Notes: a model not told the origin generated them from the sequence alone. A stretch of DNA of 64,000 nucleotides from Azospirillum sp. TSA2s (GCF_004923315.1 NZ_CP039650.1:1191501-1255500), one strand, 5' to 3'. Shown: positions 37,159 through 46,064, numbered from the stretch's first letter. Program-made: numbers and translations.

Positions 37159-38634
37159 ATGCCGACCCACGTCTCCTTCCGCAAGCCGTTCCGCAAGCTG
37201 GCGCCAGCGCTGGCCGTGCTCTGGCTGGCCGCCATCCCCGTCCTGGACACACCGGCCCGGGCCGGGCTGCTCGACAACGTCCTGTCCGGCGGCGACGAGG
37301 CGGCGCTCGGCGCTCAGGAGCATCCGAAGATCCTGGCCCAGTTCGGCGGGGCGGTGAAGGATGCGAAGCTGCAGGGCTATATCGACCAGCTCGGCCGCAA
37401 GCTTGCCGCCACCACCGCGCTGGCGCGCGAGCCCTGGACCTTCACCGTGCTGGACAGCGACGTGGCCAACGCCTTCGCCCTGCCCGGCGGCTATGTCTAC
37501 GTCACCCGCGGCCTGCTGGCGCTGGCGGAGGACGAGGCGGAGGTGGCCGGCGTGCTGGCGCACGAGATCGGCCATGTCACCGCCCATCATTCGGCCCAGC
37601 GCCAGACCCGGCAGACCATCGCCGGCATTCTCGCCGCCGGGGTCGGGATGGTGTTCGGCAACGACACGCTGGCGCAACTGGCCGGGCTGGGCGGCACCGC
37701 CGTGGTCGCCAGCTATTCCCGCGAGCAGGAGCTGGAGGCCGACCAGCTCGGCGTCGAGACCCTGCGGCGGACCGGCTACGACCCCTTCGCCATGGCGACC
37801 TTCCTGGAGACGCTGCGCCGCGACAGCCAGTATGAGGGGCTACGCGCCGGCAACAAGGGCGAGGGCGGCTTCGACTTCTTCGCCAGCCATCCGGCGACCG
37901 AGGACCGCATTCGCCGCGCCGCCGACCTCGCCCGCAAGATGCCGCAGGGCGGTGCCCGCCCGCGTGATCCTTACCTGGCGGCGGTCGACGGCATGATCTA
38001 TGGCGACAGCCCGGAGAACGGCTATGTCCGCGGCCGGACCTTCGCCCACCCGCAGCTGGGGATCGCCTTCACCGTGCCACAGGGCTATGCGCTGCTGAAC
38101 GGCGCCGATCAGGTGGTCGCCAAGGGGCAGAACGGCACCGCCATGGCCTTCGACGGCGGATCGGCCGCCGGCGTCTCCGACCCGGTCGCCTTCCTGACCG
38201 GCGTCTGGGGCAAGGGGGCCAACCTGTCCAACGTCCAGCGCATCACTATCGGCGGCATGCCGGCGGCGACCGCCACCACGCGCGGCGAGTCCAACGGCGA
38301 CAGCGCCGACATCCGGCTGGTGGCGATCCGCGCGCCGGACGGAAAGATGTACCGCTTCACCTTCCTGGCGCCGGCAGGGGCGCTGGCGCGTTTCGATGCC
38401 GATTTCCAGGCGGCGGCCAACAGCTTCCACCGCCTGACCGCGGAGGAGGCCGCCCGCTACCGCCCCCGCCGCGTCCAGGTGACGACGGTGCGGCCCGGCG
38501 ACAGCGTCGACGGCTTCGTCCGCCGCATGCCGCAGGAACCTTACGCCGAGGAATTGTTCCGGATCATCAACGACCTGCCGCCCGGAACACCCCTGCAGCC
38601 CGGCCACCGGGTGAAGGTGATCGTCGGCGAATAG
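37159..38634 (+). CDS. Exported M48 metalloprotease, BepA-like
   Basis: A 491-residue periplasmic zinc protease with a signal peptide (PALAVLWLAAIPVLDTPARA). The HEIGH motif is at 135-139 and the third ligand lies in QELEADQLG. ALPGGYVYVTRGLLALAEDEAE upstream is typical of BepA/YcaL-like proteins, which guard outer-membrane protein assembly. The C-terminal half has an unassigned domain (LGIAFTVPQGYALLNGADQ...) and a last part like a LysM-type or SH3-type binding module (VRPGDSVDGFVRRM...LQPGHRVKVI). Divergent from the nuclease-like gene; both promoters share a 52-nt gap. Confidence 0.92.
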   Translation: MPTHVSFRKPFRKLAPALAVLWLAAIPVLDTPARAGLLDNVLSGGDEAALGAQEHPKILAQFGGAVKDAKLQGYIDQLGRKLAATTALAREPWTFTVLDSDVANAFALPGGYVYVTRGLLALAEDEAEVAGVLAHEIGHVTAHHSAQRQTRQTIAGILAAGVGMVFGNDTLAQLAGLGGTAVVASYSREQELEADQLGVETLRRTGYDPFAMATFLETLRRDSQYEGLRAGNKGEGGFDFFASHPATEDRIRRAADLARKMPQGGARPRDPYLAAVDGMIYGDSPENGYVRGRTFAHPQLGIAFTVPQGYALLNGADQVVAKGQNGTAMAFDGGSAAGVSDPVAFLTGVWGKGANLSNVQRITIGGMPAATATTRGESNGDSADIRLVAIRAPDGKMYRFTFLAPAGALARFDADFQAAANSFHRLTAEEAARYRPRRVQVTTVRPGDSVDGFVRRMPQEPYAEELFRIINDLPPGTPLQPGHRVKVIVGE

Positions 38635-38729
38635 AGCATCTCCCAGCGTGAGCGTGGCCGCATGAAATCCGCGTAAGGATACAGCCCGGCGGGTTGCCGC
38701 CGGACGGGCGGGCGGGTAGGCTGCCGCGC

Positions 38730-40739
38730 ATGTCCGACACCCCGTCAGCACGCGCCCCGATCGCACCGGCCAAGGCTGCGAAGCCGGCGCAGCCGCCGAA
38801 GCCCGCCGGGCGTCGGCGGCTGCGGCTGCCCATTGCCGCGGTGCTGGTGGCGGGGTTCGGCTCCCTGATGCTGGCGGCGGTCGCCAGCGTGCTCGTCCTG
38901 GGTTTGGTCAGCGCCACCACCAACACCTTCGCCCTGCTGAACGACAAGGCCGATCTGGCGCTGGCCGGGGTGGAGGTGCGGGTCCGCCACCAGCTCGACC
39001 CTGCGCGGGAGATGGCGCGCTTCGTTGCCGGGCTGGTGGAGCGCGGCGATCTGCGCGCCGGCGACACCACGGCGATGATCGACACGCTGCGCGGTGCGCT
39101 GGCCGGCGCGCCGGACGTCACCGGCCTTGCCTTCATCCGCCCCGACCTGACCGGGGTCCGCGTCGGCCGGCTGAACGGCGACCTGATCGCCGAGCCCTTC
39201 GACATGCAGGGCGAAAGCGACATCCCGCCGGAGGTTCTGGACGGTCCCAACCGCAGCGCCGCCAGCTGGGCCGACCCGCGCTGGCTGAAGGAGGCGCAGA
39301 ACAGCTTCGTCACCCTCTATCAGCCGGTGCGGCGCGACGGCCGCTATCTGGGGCAGGTTGCGGTCGGTGTCTCGTTGGGCGACCTGTCGCGCTTCCTGCA
39401 GGTGCTGTATGTGGAGCAGGGGCTGAACGCCTTCGTGCTGTACGACCACAGCCATGTGCTGGCCCATCCGGCGCTGGTCGGCCGGACCTTCGATTTCTCC
39501 GGCAAGCTGGACGGGCCGCCGCTGCCGCGCATCGATCAGGTCGACGATCCGGCGCTGGCGGCGCTGTGGTCCAGCGGCGTGCCGGTCCAGTCGCTGAAGA
39601 AGCGGGTGGAGGCGCGCGGCGTGCGCGTACTCGGCAGCGAATACATGTTTCTGACCCGCAAGATGGCGGGGTACGGCCAGCAGGATTGGATCATCGGCAT
39701 CGGCTATCGCGACGGCGAGATGGGGGTGGAGATCCGCCGGCTTTATGTCACCGGCGCCGTCGGTTTCGCCATCCTGCTGGTGTCGGTCGGAGTGGCGCTG
39801 CTGGTCGGGCGGCGGATCAGCCGGCAGGTGGCTCGGCTGGCCGAGGCCGCCGACCGCGTCCGCGCCTTCGAATTCCGCGCCATCCCCGACCTGCCGGACT
39901 CCCGCCTGCGCGAGATGGCGCGCGCCGCCGCCGCCTTCAACGCCATGATCGCCGGCCTGCGCTGGTTCGAGACCTATGTGCCGAAGGCGCTGGTCCTGCG
40001 CCTGATGCGCCAGCGCGAGACCGAGGGCGGGCTCGATTCCGTCCAGCGCGAGGTGACGGTGATGTTCACCGACATCCGCGGCTTCTCGCGCATGGCCGAG
40101 CATATGGCCGCCGCCGACACCGCCGCCCTGCTGAACGAGCATTTCACCCTGCTCGCCGCCTGCATCGAAGCGGAAGGCGGCACGGTGGACAAGTTCATCG
40201 GCGATTCCCTGATGGCCTTCTGGGGCGCGCCGGAGGCGCAGGAGGACCATGCCGTCCGCGCGCTGCGCGCCGCGCTGGCGATCCACCACGCCATCCGCGC
40301 CGACAACCGCCGCCGCGTCGCCGCCGGCCGGGCGCCGATCCATGTCCGTGTCGGGCTGCACAGCGGCCCGGTGGTGGTGGGCAACATCGGTTCCGACAGC
40401 CGGATCAACTACACCATCGTCGGCGACACCGTGAACGTCGCCGCCCGCATCGAGGAGCTGTCGGCCGCCCTTCAGGGCGACGCCGAGGTGATCGTGCTGA
40501 CCAGCGGCGTCACCGCCGCCAAGGGCAAGGACGCCGTTCCACTGGTCCGCCAGGGCGGCCGCTCGCTGCGCGGCCGCACCGGCATGACCGAACTCTGGCG
40601 TCTGGTGCTGGAGGAGGAGAAGAAGGACGCGACGAAGCCGGCGGTGCCGGCAAATGGGGTGGCACCGCAGGCCGCCCTTCCCTCTCCCGTCGTGGGAGAG
40701 GGCGTCAAACCAGCATTTGCAGGTAAGGATACACCCTGA
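38730..40739 (+). CDS. Membrane adenylate cyclase, class III, with Cache-type sensor
   Basis: A 669-residue protein. A Pro/Ala-rich cytoplasmic start is followed by a TM segment (about 35-60), an extracytoplasmic sensing domain resembling dCache (about 65-335), a second TM, a HAMP-like linker, and a class III catalytic domain from about 440. Metal-binding aspartates D448 (FTDIRGFS) and D492 (GDSLMAFWG) are present; K in DKFIGD and D in VGDTVNVAARIEE fit adenine recognition, and N and R in NVAARIE are the transition-state residues, so cAMP synthesis is expected. The last 30 residues include a segment encoded by an intergenic-type hairpin repeat. ATG 38730 was chosen. Confidence 0.92.
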   Translation: MSDTPSARAPIAPAKAAKPAQPPKPAGRRRLRLPIAAVLVAGFGSLMLAAVASVLVLGLVSATTNTFALLNDKADLALAGVEVRVRHQLDPAREMARFVAGLVERGDLRAGDTTAMIDTLRGALAGAPDVTGLAFIRPDLTGVRVGRLNGDLIAEPFDMQGESDIPPEVLDGPNRSAASWADPRWLKEAQNSFVTLYQPVRRDGRYLGQVAVGVSLGDLSRFLQVLYVEQGLNAFVLYDHSHVLAHPALVGRTFDFSGKLDGPPLPRIDQVDDPALAALWSSGVPVQSLKKRVEARGVRVLGSEYMFLTRKMAGYGQQDWIIGIGYRDGEMGVEIRRLYVTGAVGFAILLVSVGVALLVGRRISRQVARLAEAADRVRAFEFRAIPDLPDSRLREMARAAAAFNAMIAGLRWFETYVPKALVLRLMRQRETEGGLDSVQREVTVMFTDIRGFSRMAEHMAAADTAALLNEHFTLLAACIEAEGGTVDKFIGDSLMAFWGAPEAQEDHAVRALRAALAIHHAIRADNRRRVAAGRAPIHVRVGLHSGPVVVGNIGSDSRINYTIVGDTVNVAARIEELSAALQGDAEVIVLTSGVTAAKGKDAVPLVRQGGRSLRGRTGMTELWRLVLEEEKKDATKPAVPANGVAPQAALPSPVVGEGVKPAFAGKDTP

Positions 40740-40751
40740 ACCGGGGTGGCA

Positions 40752-40782
40752 TTTCCAGATAAGTCACTGATAAATCTGGAAA
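40752..40782. terminator. Bidirectional hairpin between cyclase and cobT
   Basis: TTTCCAGAT (40752-40760) and ATCTGGAAA (40774-40782) pair exactly. An outer inverted repeat (GTAAGGATA at 40723-40731, TATCCTTAC at 40795-40803) flanks it. Lies in the 65-nt gap between converging genes. Confidence 0.7.
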
Positions 40783-40804
40783 CACCTTTGCTCCTATCCT
40801 TACG

Positions 40805-42676
40805 TCAACGCCAGCCGCGACGGCCACCGCGGCGGTCGTCCTCGTCGAACAGTTCGGCCAGCTTGTTCATCATCGTGCCGCCCAGCTGCTCCGCATCGAC
40901 GATGGTCACGGCGCGGCGGTAGTAGCGGGTAACGTCGTGGCCGATGCCGATCGCCACCAGTTCCACCGGCGAGCGGGTCTCGATCTGCTCGATGGTCTGG
41001 CGCAGGTGGCGTTCCAGATAGTTGCCGGCATTCACCGACAGGGTGGAGTCGTCCACCGGCGCGCCGTCGGAGATCACCATCAGGATGCGACGCTGTTCCG
41101 GCCGGCCGAGCAGGCGGTTGTGCGCCCATTGCAGTGCCTCGCCGTCGATGTTCTCCTTCAGGATGCCTTCACGCAGCATCAGCCCCAAATTCTTGCGGGC
41201 GCGGCGCCACGGCATGTCGGCCGCCTTGTAGACGATATGGCGCAGGTCGTTCAGGCGGCCGGGATGCGCCGGCTTGCCGGCGGCGACCCAGGCCTCGCGC
41301 GCCTGTCCGCCCTTCCAGGCGCGGGTGGTGAAGCCCAGCACCTCCACCTTCACCGCACAGCGTTCCAGCGTGCGGGCGAGGATGTCGGCGCTCATCGCGG
41401 CGATGGAGATCGGCCGGCCGCGCATCGAGCCGGAATTGTCGATCAGCAGCGACACCACGGTGTCGCGGAAATCCATCTCCTTCTCCGCCTTGAAGGAGAG
41501 CGGCAGCACTGGGTTGGCGACGACGCGGGCCAGCCGGGCGGCGTCGAGGATGCCCTCCTCCAGGTCGAAGTTCCACGACCGCTGCTGCTTGGCCATCAGC
41601 CGGCGCTGCAGCCGGTTCGCCAGCTTGGAGATCACGCCCTGCAGATGCTGCAGCTGCTGGTCAAGCAGGTGGCGCAGCCGTTCCAGCTCTGCCGGGTCGC
41701 AGAGGTCGGCTGCGTCGACCACCTCGTCATATTGGGTGGTGAAGGCCTTGTAGGCGTTGGGGTCGGGCTCGTTGCGGCGGTTGAGGTCGTTGCGCCAGGG
41801 CTGGCCGGGGCCGGCGGGCTCTTCCGCCCCCTCGCCCTCGCCCATCTCCATGTCGCCTTCCTCGCCGGCGCCTTCCTCGGCGCTTTCACCGGCCTCCGAC
41901 GAATCCTGCATGTCGGAGGACGCCATGGATTCGGAGTCGGACTGGTCCTCGTCCTGGCCGCGGGTCTGGCCGTGCTCCGGCGATTCGTCGTTCTCGGAGG
42001 ATTGGGTTTGCTGATCCTCCTCCTCTTCCTGGTCGGCTTCCTGCCCGACTTCCATGTCGAGGTCGGCCAGCAGGCGGCGGACGGCCTTGGCGTAGGCTTC
42101 CTGGTCGCCGGCATAGTTGGCCAGCCCCTTCATATCCTTGTCCAGCCGCTCCTCGATCCAGGGGCGCCAGAGGTCGACGGCATGGGCGGCGGCGGGCGGC
42201 GGCGGCGCACCGGTCATTGCCTCGCGCGCCATCAGCCGCAATGCTTCGGACAGCGGCACCTGCCCGCGATCCTCGACGCGGTCGAGGCCCTGGCGGGTGT
42301 AGCGGTCTTCCAGCGCCGCTTCGAGGTTATGGGCGACACCGGCCATGTCGCGGCTGCCCAACGCTTCGCAGCGCGCCTGCTCCAGCGCGTCGTAGGCCTG
42401 ACGCGCGGCATCGCCCAGCGGCATGCGGTGGGCATGAACGGAGGCATCGTGATAGCGCAGCCGCAGCGCCACGGCATCGGCTGCCCCGCGCAGCTTGGCG
42501 ACCTCGACCGGGTTCAGATCGCGCGCCGGCAGCGGCACCCGCACCCGCTGGCCCGACAAGCCCGGTGGATCGGACGAGAAGCCCACCTGCACCTCCGCCC
42601 GGCGGGACATGGCGCGCACCGTGGCGGTGGTGGACCGCTTGAAGGCCTCGACGGGGGTGTCGTTCTGGGTGGTCAT
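40805..42676 (-). CDS. cobT: Aerobic cobaltochelatase subunit CobT
   Basis: A 623-residue subunit of the CobN-CobS-CobT complex that inserts cobalt into hydrogenobyrinic acid a,c-diamide for vitamin B12. The N-terminal half is helical, the middle (about 210-300) is a long acidic stretch typical of CobT, and the C-terminus is a von Willebrand A-type domain with MIDAS motif DNSGSMRG. CobS, its AAA+ partner, lies upstream, but a toxin-antitoxin pair separates the two genes; the toxin stop is only 4 nt before the cobT start, so cobT translation depends on this arrangement. cobN is not in the window. Confidence 0.97.
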   Translation of the reverse strand: MTTQNDTPVEAFKRSTTATVRAMSRRAEVQVGFSSDPPGLSGQRVRVPLPARDLNPVEVAKLRGAADAVALRLRYHDASVHAHRMPLGDAARQAYDALEQARCEALGSRDMAGVAHNLEAALEDRYTRQGLDRVEDRGQVPLSEALRLMAREAMTGAPPPPAAAHAVDLWRPWIEERLDKDMKGLANYAGDQEAYAKAVRRLLADLDMEVGQEADQEEEEDQQTQSSENDESPEHGQTRGQDEDQSDSESMASSDMQDSSEAGESAEEGAGEEGDMEMGEGEGAEEPAGPGQPWRNDLNRRNEPDPNAYKAFTTQYDEVVDAADLCDPAELERLRHLLDQQLQHLQGVISKLANRLQRRLMAKQQRSWNFDLEEGILDAARLARVVANPVLPLSFKAEKEMDFRDTVVSLLIDNSGSMRGRPISIAAMSADILARTLERCAVKVEVLGFTTRAWKGGQAREAWVAAGKPAHPGRLNDLRHIVYKAADMPWRRARKNLGLMLREGILKENIDGEALQWAHNRLLGRPEQRRILMVISDGAPVDDSTLSVNAGNYLERHLRQTIEQIETRSPVELVAIGIGHDVTRYYRRAVTIVDAEQLGGTMMNKLAELFDEDDRRGGRRGWR

Positions 42677-42680
42677 GTCA

Positions 42681-43079
42681 TCAAGCCGGATGTTGGAATT
42701 CAGGCAGGCGTACGGCCTTCCGGTCGAACGTCAGCGTGCAGGCGCAGCCGGAAATCCGGTTGCCCACGGCGATCAGCCCATCGGCGAAACCGGCCGGGCC
42801 GGCACGGTAGCGCTCCAGGGCTTCGAGCGCCACCTCACGGTCTTCGACGATCAGGTCCACGGTGTTCAGAAGGCGGTCGAGGACCGAGCAGATCTCCGCC
42901 CGCGGGAGCTTGTAGGCCCGCTCCATCACCCAGACGATCTCCGCCAGGAAGATCCTGTTCACGAACAGCCGCTTGCCGTCCGCCACCGCGCGGCTGACGG
43001 CGTTGCGGGCGCGGGCGGCCTGGTCCTGGTCATCGTCGACGATCAGGCGGACCAGCGTGTTCGTGTCCAGTCCGATCAT
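42681..43079 (-). CDS. vapC: VapC-type PIN-domain toxin
   Basis: A 132-residue PIN-domain ribonuclease. The acidic active-site set is complete: D5 in GLDTNTLVRL, E47 in FLAEIVWVMER, D100 in FADGLIAVGN, and D119 in TLTFDRKAV. Such toxins cut tRNA or rRNA and are held inactive by the cognate antitoxin. Its ATG overlaps the antitoxin stop (ATGA at 43079-43076). Its own stop lies 4 nt before the cobT start. Named by domain; the RNA target is unknown. Confidence 0.9.
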   Translation of the reverse strand: MIGLDTNTLVRLIVDDDQDQAARARNAVSRAVADGKRLFVNRIFLAEIVWVMERAYKLPRAEICSVLDRLLNTVDLIVEDREVALEALERYRAGPAGFADGLIAVGNRISGCACTLTFDRKAVRLPEFQHPA

Positions 43080-43624
43080 GTCCGCCGGAATCTCTCGGCG
43101 GCGGCATCCTGGATGGCCTCGTCCATCTCCTCGACCGACACCGGCCGGTGGAAGCGCCCGGCGATGCCGAACAGATCCTCGATCCGGTATTCAGGGCGGG
43201 TGGATGTCGCGGTTGCCGCAACGTCGGGCAAGGCGAGCGGCGTGCCGGCGAAGGGATCGGCGGAAACCGCCGCCCCTCCCTCGCAGGCCCGGCGGTAGTA
43301 GCCGGTGATGTAGATCCGCAGCGCCGACGCCAGGGTCTGCGGCGCATCATCCGGTGCCCGGTCGCCACGGCGGGCGATGGCGGCGGTCCGCTCCCGCACC
43401 AGATCGCACAGGTCTTCGGCGGAACGCCCTTCCCGCTTGGCAATGTCCGCCAGCGCTTCCCACAGGAAGGGTTCCAAGGGCGGCGTGGCCGGGGAGAGGG
43501 CGAGGCCATGGTCGTCGGCGGTGACCTCGACCCGCAGGGAGTCGCCGGGACCGAGCCGAAGCCGGTCACGCACGCTTTGCGGAAGCGTGAGTTTCCCGTC
43601 CGGTCCGATCCATGCGTATCCCAT
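43076..43624 (-). CDS. vapB: Composite antitoxin: AbrB-like + RHH_4-like + VapC-binding tail
   Basis: A 182-residue antitoxin, roughly twice the normal VapB size. Residues 1-46 are an AbrB/SpoVT swapped-hairpin DNA-binding domain (GKLTLPQSVRDRLRLGPGDSL). Residues 50-134 are an RHH_4-like domain that matches the stand-alone protein at 46065 in order and wording: LEP, W-x-AL-x-DI, REG, LC, ER, TL-x-SA, YYRRAC, DPF-x-GTP-x-x-LP. Residues 164-182 (VEEMDEAIQDAAAERFRR) are a toxin-binding tail as in AbrB-type VapB proteins. GGAGGAGAGCG lies before the ATG. It sits 33 nt after cobS and overlaps vapC by 4 nt. Two DNA-binding folds in one antitoxin is unusual. Confidence 0.85.
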   Translation of the reverse strand: MGYAWIGPDGKLTLPQSVRDRLRLGPGDSLRVEVTADDHGLALSPATPPLEPFLWEALADIAKREGRSAEDLCDLVRERTAAIARRGDRAPDDAPQTLASALRIYITGYYRRACEGGAAVSADPFAGTPLALPDVAATATSTRPEYRIEDLFGIAGRFHRPVSVEEMDEAIQDAAAERFRRT

Positions 43625-43657
43625 CGCTCTCCTCCGCCCGGTCTACCGGCCGACCCC

Positions 43658-44662
43658 TCACACGAGGTTCGCCTGGACCCCCGTCTCCGGCAACTCGACG
43701 CCGAAGCAGCGCTGGTAGTATTCGGCAACCGTCGGCCGCTCCACCTCGTCGCACTTGTTGAGGAAGGTGATGCGGAAGGCGAAGGCGACGTCGTTGAAGA
43801 TGCGCGCGTTCTCAGCCCAGGTGATGACCGTGCGCGGACTCATGACGGTGGAGATGTCGCCGTTGATGAAGCCGGCGCGGGTCAGGTCGGCCAGACGCAC
43901 CATCGACGCCACCGTGTCGCGGCCCTTGGCGTCGTCATAGGACGCGACCTTGGCCTGGACGATCTTCACCTCGGCATCCACAGGCAGGTAGTTCAGGGTC
44001 GCCACGATGTTCCAGCGGTCCATCTGGCCCTGGTTGATCTGCTGCGTGCCGTGATACAGGCCGGTGGTGTCGCCCAGGCCCACGGTGTTCGCGGTGGCGA
44101 ACAGACGGAAGGCCGGATGCGGGCGGATGACGCGGTTCTGGTCGAGCAGCGTCAGCTTGCCTTCCACCTCCAGCACGCGCTGGATCACGAACATCACGTC
44201 GGGACGGCCGGCGTCATACTCGTCGAACACCAGGGCGCAGGCATGCTGCAGCGCCCAGGGCAGGATGCCCTCGCGGTATTCGGTGACCTGCACGCCGTCG
44301 CGCAGCACGATGGCATCCTTGCCCATCAGGTCGATGCGGCTGATGTGGCTGTCCAGGTTGACGCGGATGCAGGGCCAGTTCAGCCGTGCCGCCACCTGTT
44401 CGATGTGGGTCGACTTGCCGGTGCCGTGATAGCCCTGGACCATGACGCGGCGGTTGTAGGCAAAGCCGGCGAGGATGGCCAGCGTCGTGTCCCGGTCGAA
44501 CCGGTAGGCGCTGTCGAGGTCGGGGACATGCTCCGAGCGCTGGCTGAAGGCCGGCACCTGCATGTCGCTGTCGATGCCGAAGACCTCGCGCACCGAGACG
44601 GTGGTGTCGGGCGTGTGGTCGAACAGGGCCGAGCTGGCCTGGGTCGCTCCTTGGGAAGCCAT
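43658..44662 (-). CDS. cobS: Aerobic cobaltochelatase subunit CobS
   Basis: AAA+ ATPase of 334 residues that, with CobT, drives cobalt insertion by CobN. Walker A is GYHGTGKSTHIEQ, Walker B LVFDEYDAGRPDVMF, and sensor I FRLFATANTVGLGDTTGLYHGTQ. The full family length and the ending (CDEVERPTVAEYYQRCFGVELPETG) are canonical. It follows the J-domain gene with a 75-nt gap and precedes the toxin-antitoxin pair and cobT on the same strand. Confidence 0.97.
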   Translation of the reverse strand: MASQGATQASSALFDHTPDTTVSVREVFGIDSDMQVPAFSQRSEHVPDLDSAYRFDRDTTLAILAGFAYNRRVMVQGYHGTGKSTHIEQVAARLNWPCIRVNLDSHISRIDLMGKDAIVLRDGVQVTEYREGILPWALQHACALVFDEYDAGRPDVMFVIQRVLEVEGKLTLLDQNRVIRPHPAFRLFATANTVGLGDTTGLYHGTQQINQGQMDRWNIVATLNYLPVDAEVKIVQAKVASYDDAKGRDTVASMVRLADLTRAGFINGDISTVMSPRTVITWAENARIFNDVAFAFRITFLNKCDEVERPTVAEYYQRCFGVELPETGVQANLV

Positions 44663-44737
44663 GGGTCGGGTTCTTACGTTCCAGCGAGTGTCGGTTGTCC
44701 GGCGGCCGCGGGATCGACCCGGCCCGCCAACGGGGTT

Positions 44738-45322
44738 TCAGGCAGCATAACAGGCTTTCAGCGTATTGTAGGCCTGATTGATTTCTTTCAGGCGTTCTTC
44801 CGCAGCCTTGTCGCCGCCATTGGCATCGGGATGATGCTTTTTCGCAAGCTCCCGATAGCGTGCCTTGATGCGTGTGAAGTCCACGGGCGGCGTCAATTCC
44901 AGGACCGCCAGCGCCTTTTCCTCGTCGGTGCGGGCGTGGTGGCGCCGGTGCGCCTTTTCCTCATCCTTCGTCTTGCCGGCCTCGTGGCCGAATTCGAAAC
45001 TGAAGCCGTTGACCACGCGCTCGCGGATGAAGCGCTCCTGCGTCGCCCATTTGCCGAGAGGCCAGCTCGGCCGCTGCCAGGTGGTGTCGCGCCGCACCTC
45101 CGCCTCGATCTGGTCGGTCGACATGCCGGCGTAATAGTCCCAGGCGCGGTTGTATTCCCGGACATGGTCCAGGCAGAACCACCAGTACTCGTTGAGACTG
45201 CTGCGGCTTTTCGGCGCACGGTATTCGCCCGCGGCGACGCACTCGGGGTGGTCGCACACACGGGTGGCCGCACGCGGAGCGGCATAGCTGTCGTAACTGG
45301 AGCGGGTGCGGTTCCTAGTCAT
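44738..45322 (-). CDS. J-domain co-chaperone upstream of cobS
   Basis: A 194-residue protein with a C-terminal J domain (PPVDFTRIKARYRELAKKHHPDANGGDKAAEERLKEINQAY; HPD present). The N-terminal part (about 1-125) has Cys and His residues (RVCDHPEC...) and aromatic clusters, and is characteristic of the DnaJ-like protein that precedes cobS in many alphaproteobacteria. It may help assemble the cobaltochelatase. The start at 45322 is chosen because the longer open frame to 45697 runs through the bolA gene in antisense. Divergent from bolA. Confidence 0.92.
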   Translation of the reverse strand: MTRNRTRSSYDSYAAPRAATRVCDHPECVAAGEYRAPKSRSSLNEYWWFCLDHVREYNRAWDYYAGMSTDQIEAEVRRDTTWQRPSWPLGKWATQERFIRERVVNGFSFEFGHEAGKTKDEEKAHRRHHARTDEEKALAVLELTPPVDFTRIKARYRELAKKHHPDANGGDKAAEERLKEINQAYNTLKACYAA

Positions 45323-45533
45323 CGGCCAAGTATGGGAAGAGCCGATGCCTCTGGCAAGCGCGCCGAATCGGGCTTCCGTCATCCGCAATCCGCGGGGCGT
45401 TGTGCTTGACAGGCGCTTGACAGAAGCGGGGCTCGCACCCTCTCCTGGCTGCCGGCGCGGCCGACGGGAATCGCTTGCCCGGCGCCGCCCGTCCCACGCA
45501 TTCCCGACCAGTGCCCAGACATCAGGACCCGCC

Positions 45534-45809
45534 ATGGAATACGCCACCCGCATCCGCGAAAAGCTGACCGCCGGACTGGCTCCGGACCGGCTCGAGGTCG
45601 TCGACGACAGCGCCCGCCATGCCGGCCATGCCGGGGCGGACGCCGCCGGGGAAACCCATTTCCACGTCACCGTCGTCTCCGCCGCCTTCGCCGGCAAGTC
45701 GCGGGTGGAGCGCCAGCGGATGATCTACACCCTGCTGGCCGACGAACTGCGCGAGCGGGTGCATGCGCTGGGCCTGACCACCTACGCCCCCGGCGAAGCC
45801 GAGGCCTGA
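45534..45809 (+). CDS. bolA: BolA-family protein
   Basis: A 91-residue BolA protein, which binds monothiol glutaredoxins through [2Fe-2S] clusters and takes part in iron regulation and cell-shape control. ATRIREKLTAGLAPDRLEVVDDSARHAGHAG, then THFHVTVVSAAFAGKSRVERQRMIYTLLADEL, contains the helix-turn-helix-like KSRVERQRM region and the ligand His. AGGACC precedes the ATG. The bolA/J-domain/cobS/cobT order is conserved in the group. Confidence 0.95.
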   Translation: MEYATRIREKLTAGLAPDRLEVVDDSARHAGHAGADAAGETHFHVTVVSAAFAGKSRVERQRMIYTLLADELRERVHALGLTTYAPGEAEA

Positions 45810-45899
45810 TCGGACCAACGGATCAGGCGCCGTCACCGATCGACCGTTCGCACGCTCCAAATAATGGGCGGGTGGACGCCGGAAATAGCATACATATGG

Positions 45900-45999
45900 A
45901 TGCAACCAAGAGTCGATTTTAGGAAATCATATAAGAATGAAAGACGCTAGCGTGGTTGCATTTCCCGCCACGTTTAGTAAAGTGCGATATATGCAACCA
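45900..45999. promoter_or_regulatory. Three ATGCAACCA boxes upstream of the RHH_4 gene
   Basis: ATGCAACCA occurs at 45900-45908 and 45991-45999, and its reverse complement TGGTTGCAT at 45953-45961. The stretch is AT-rich (45880-46000) in a gap of 255 nt between bolA and the RHH_4 gene. Ribbon-helix-helix proteins usually bind repeated short boxes, so these are candidate operators for autoregulation; this is inferred. Confidence 0.55.
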
Positions 46000-46064
46000 T
46001 TTATCGCGCCGTGGCGGACACAAACTTCGCATGTCCGCCGGCGGCTTCGTGGAAGGGGCTGCGG

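Noticed and set aside
40937..42997. 686-aa plus-strand open frame across cobT
   Set aside because: Antisense of cobT and vapC; no motif.
45306..45533. N-terminal extension of bolA
   Set aside because: Antisense to the J-domain gene start; family length fits the ATG at 45534.
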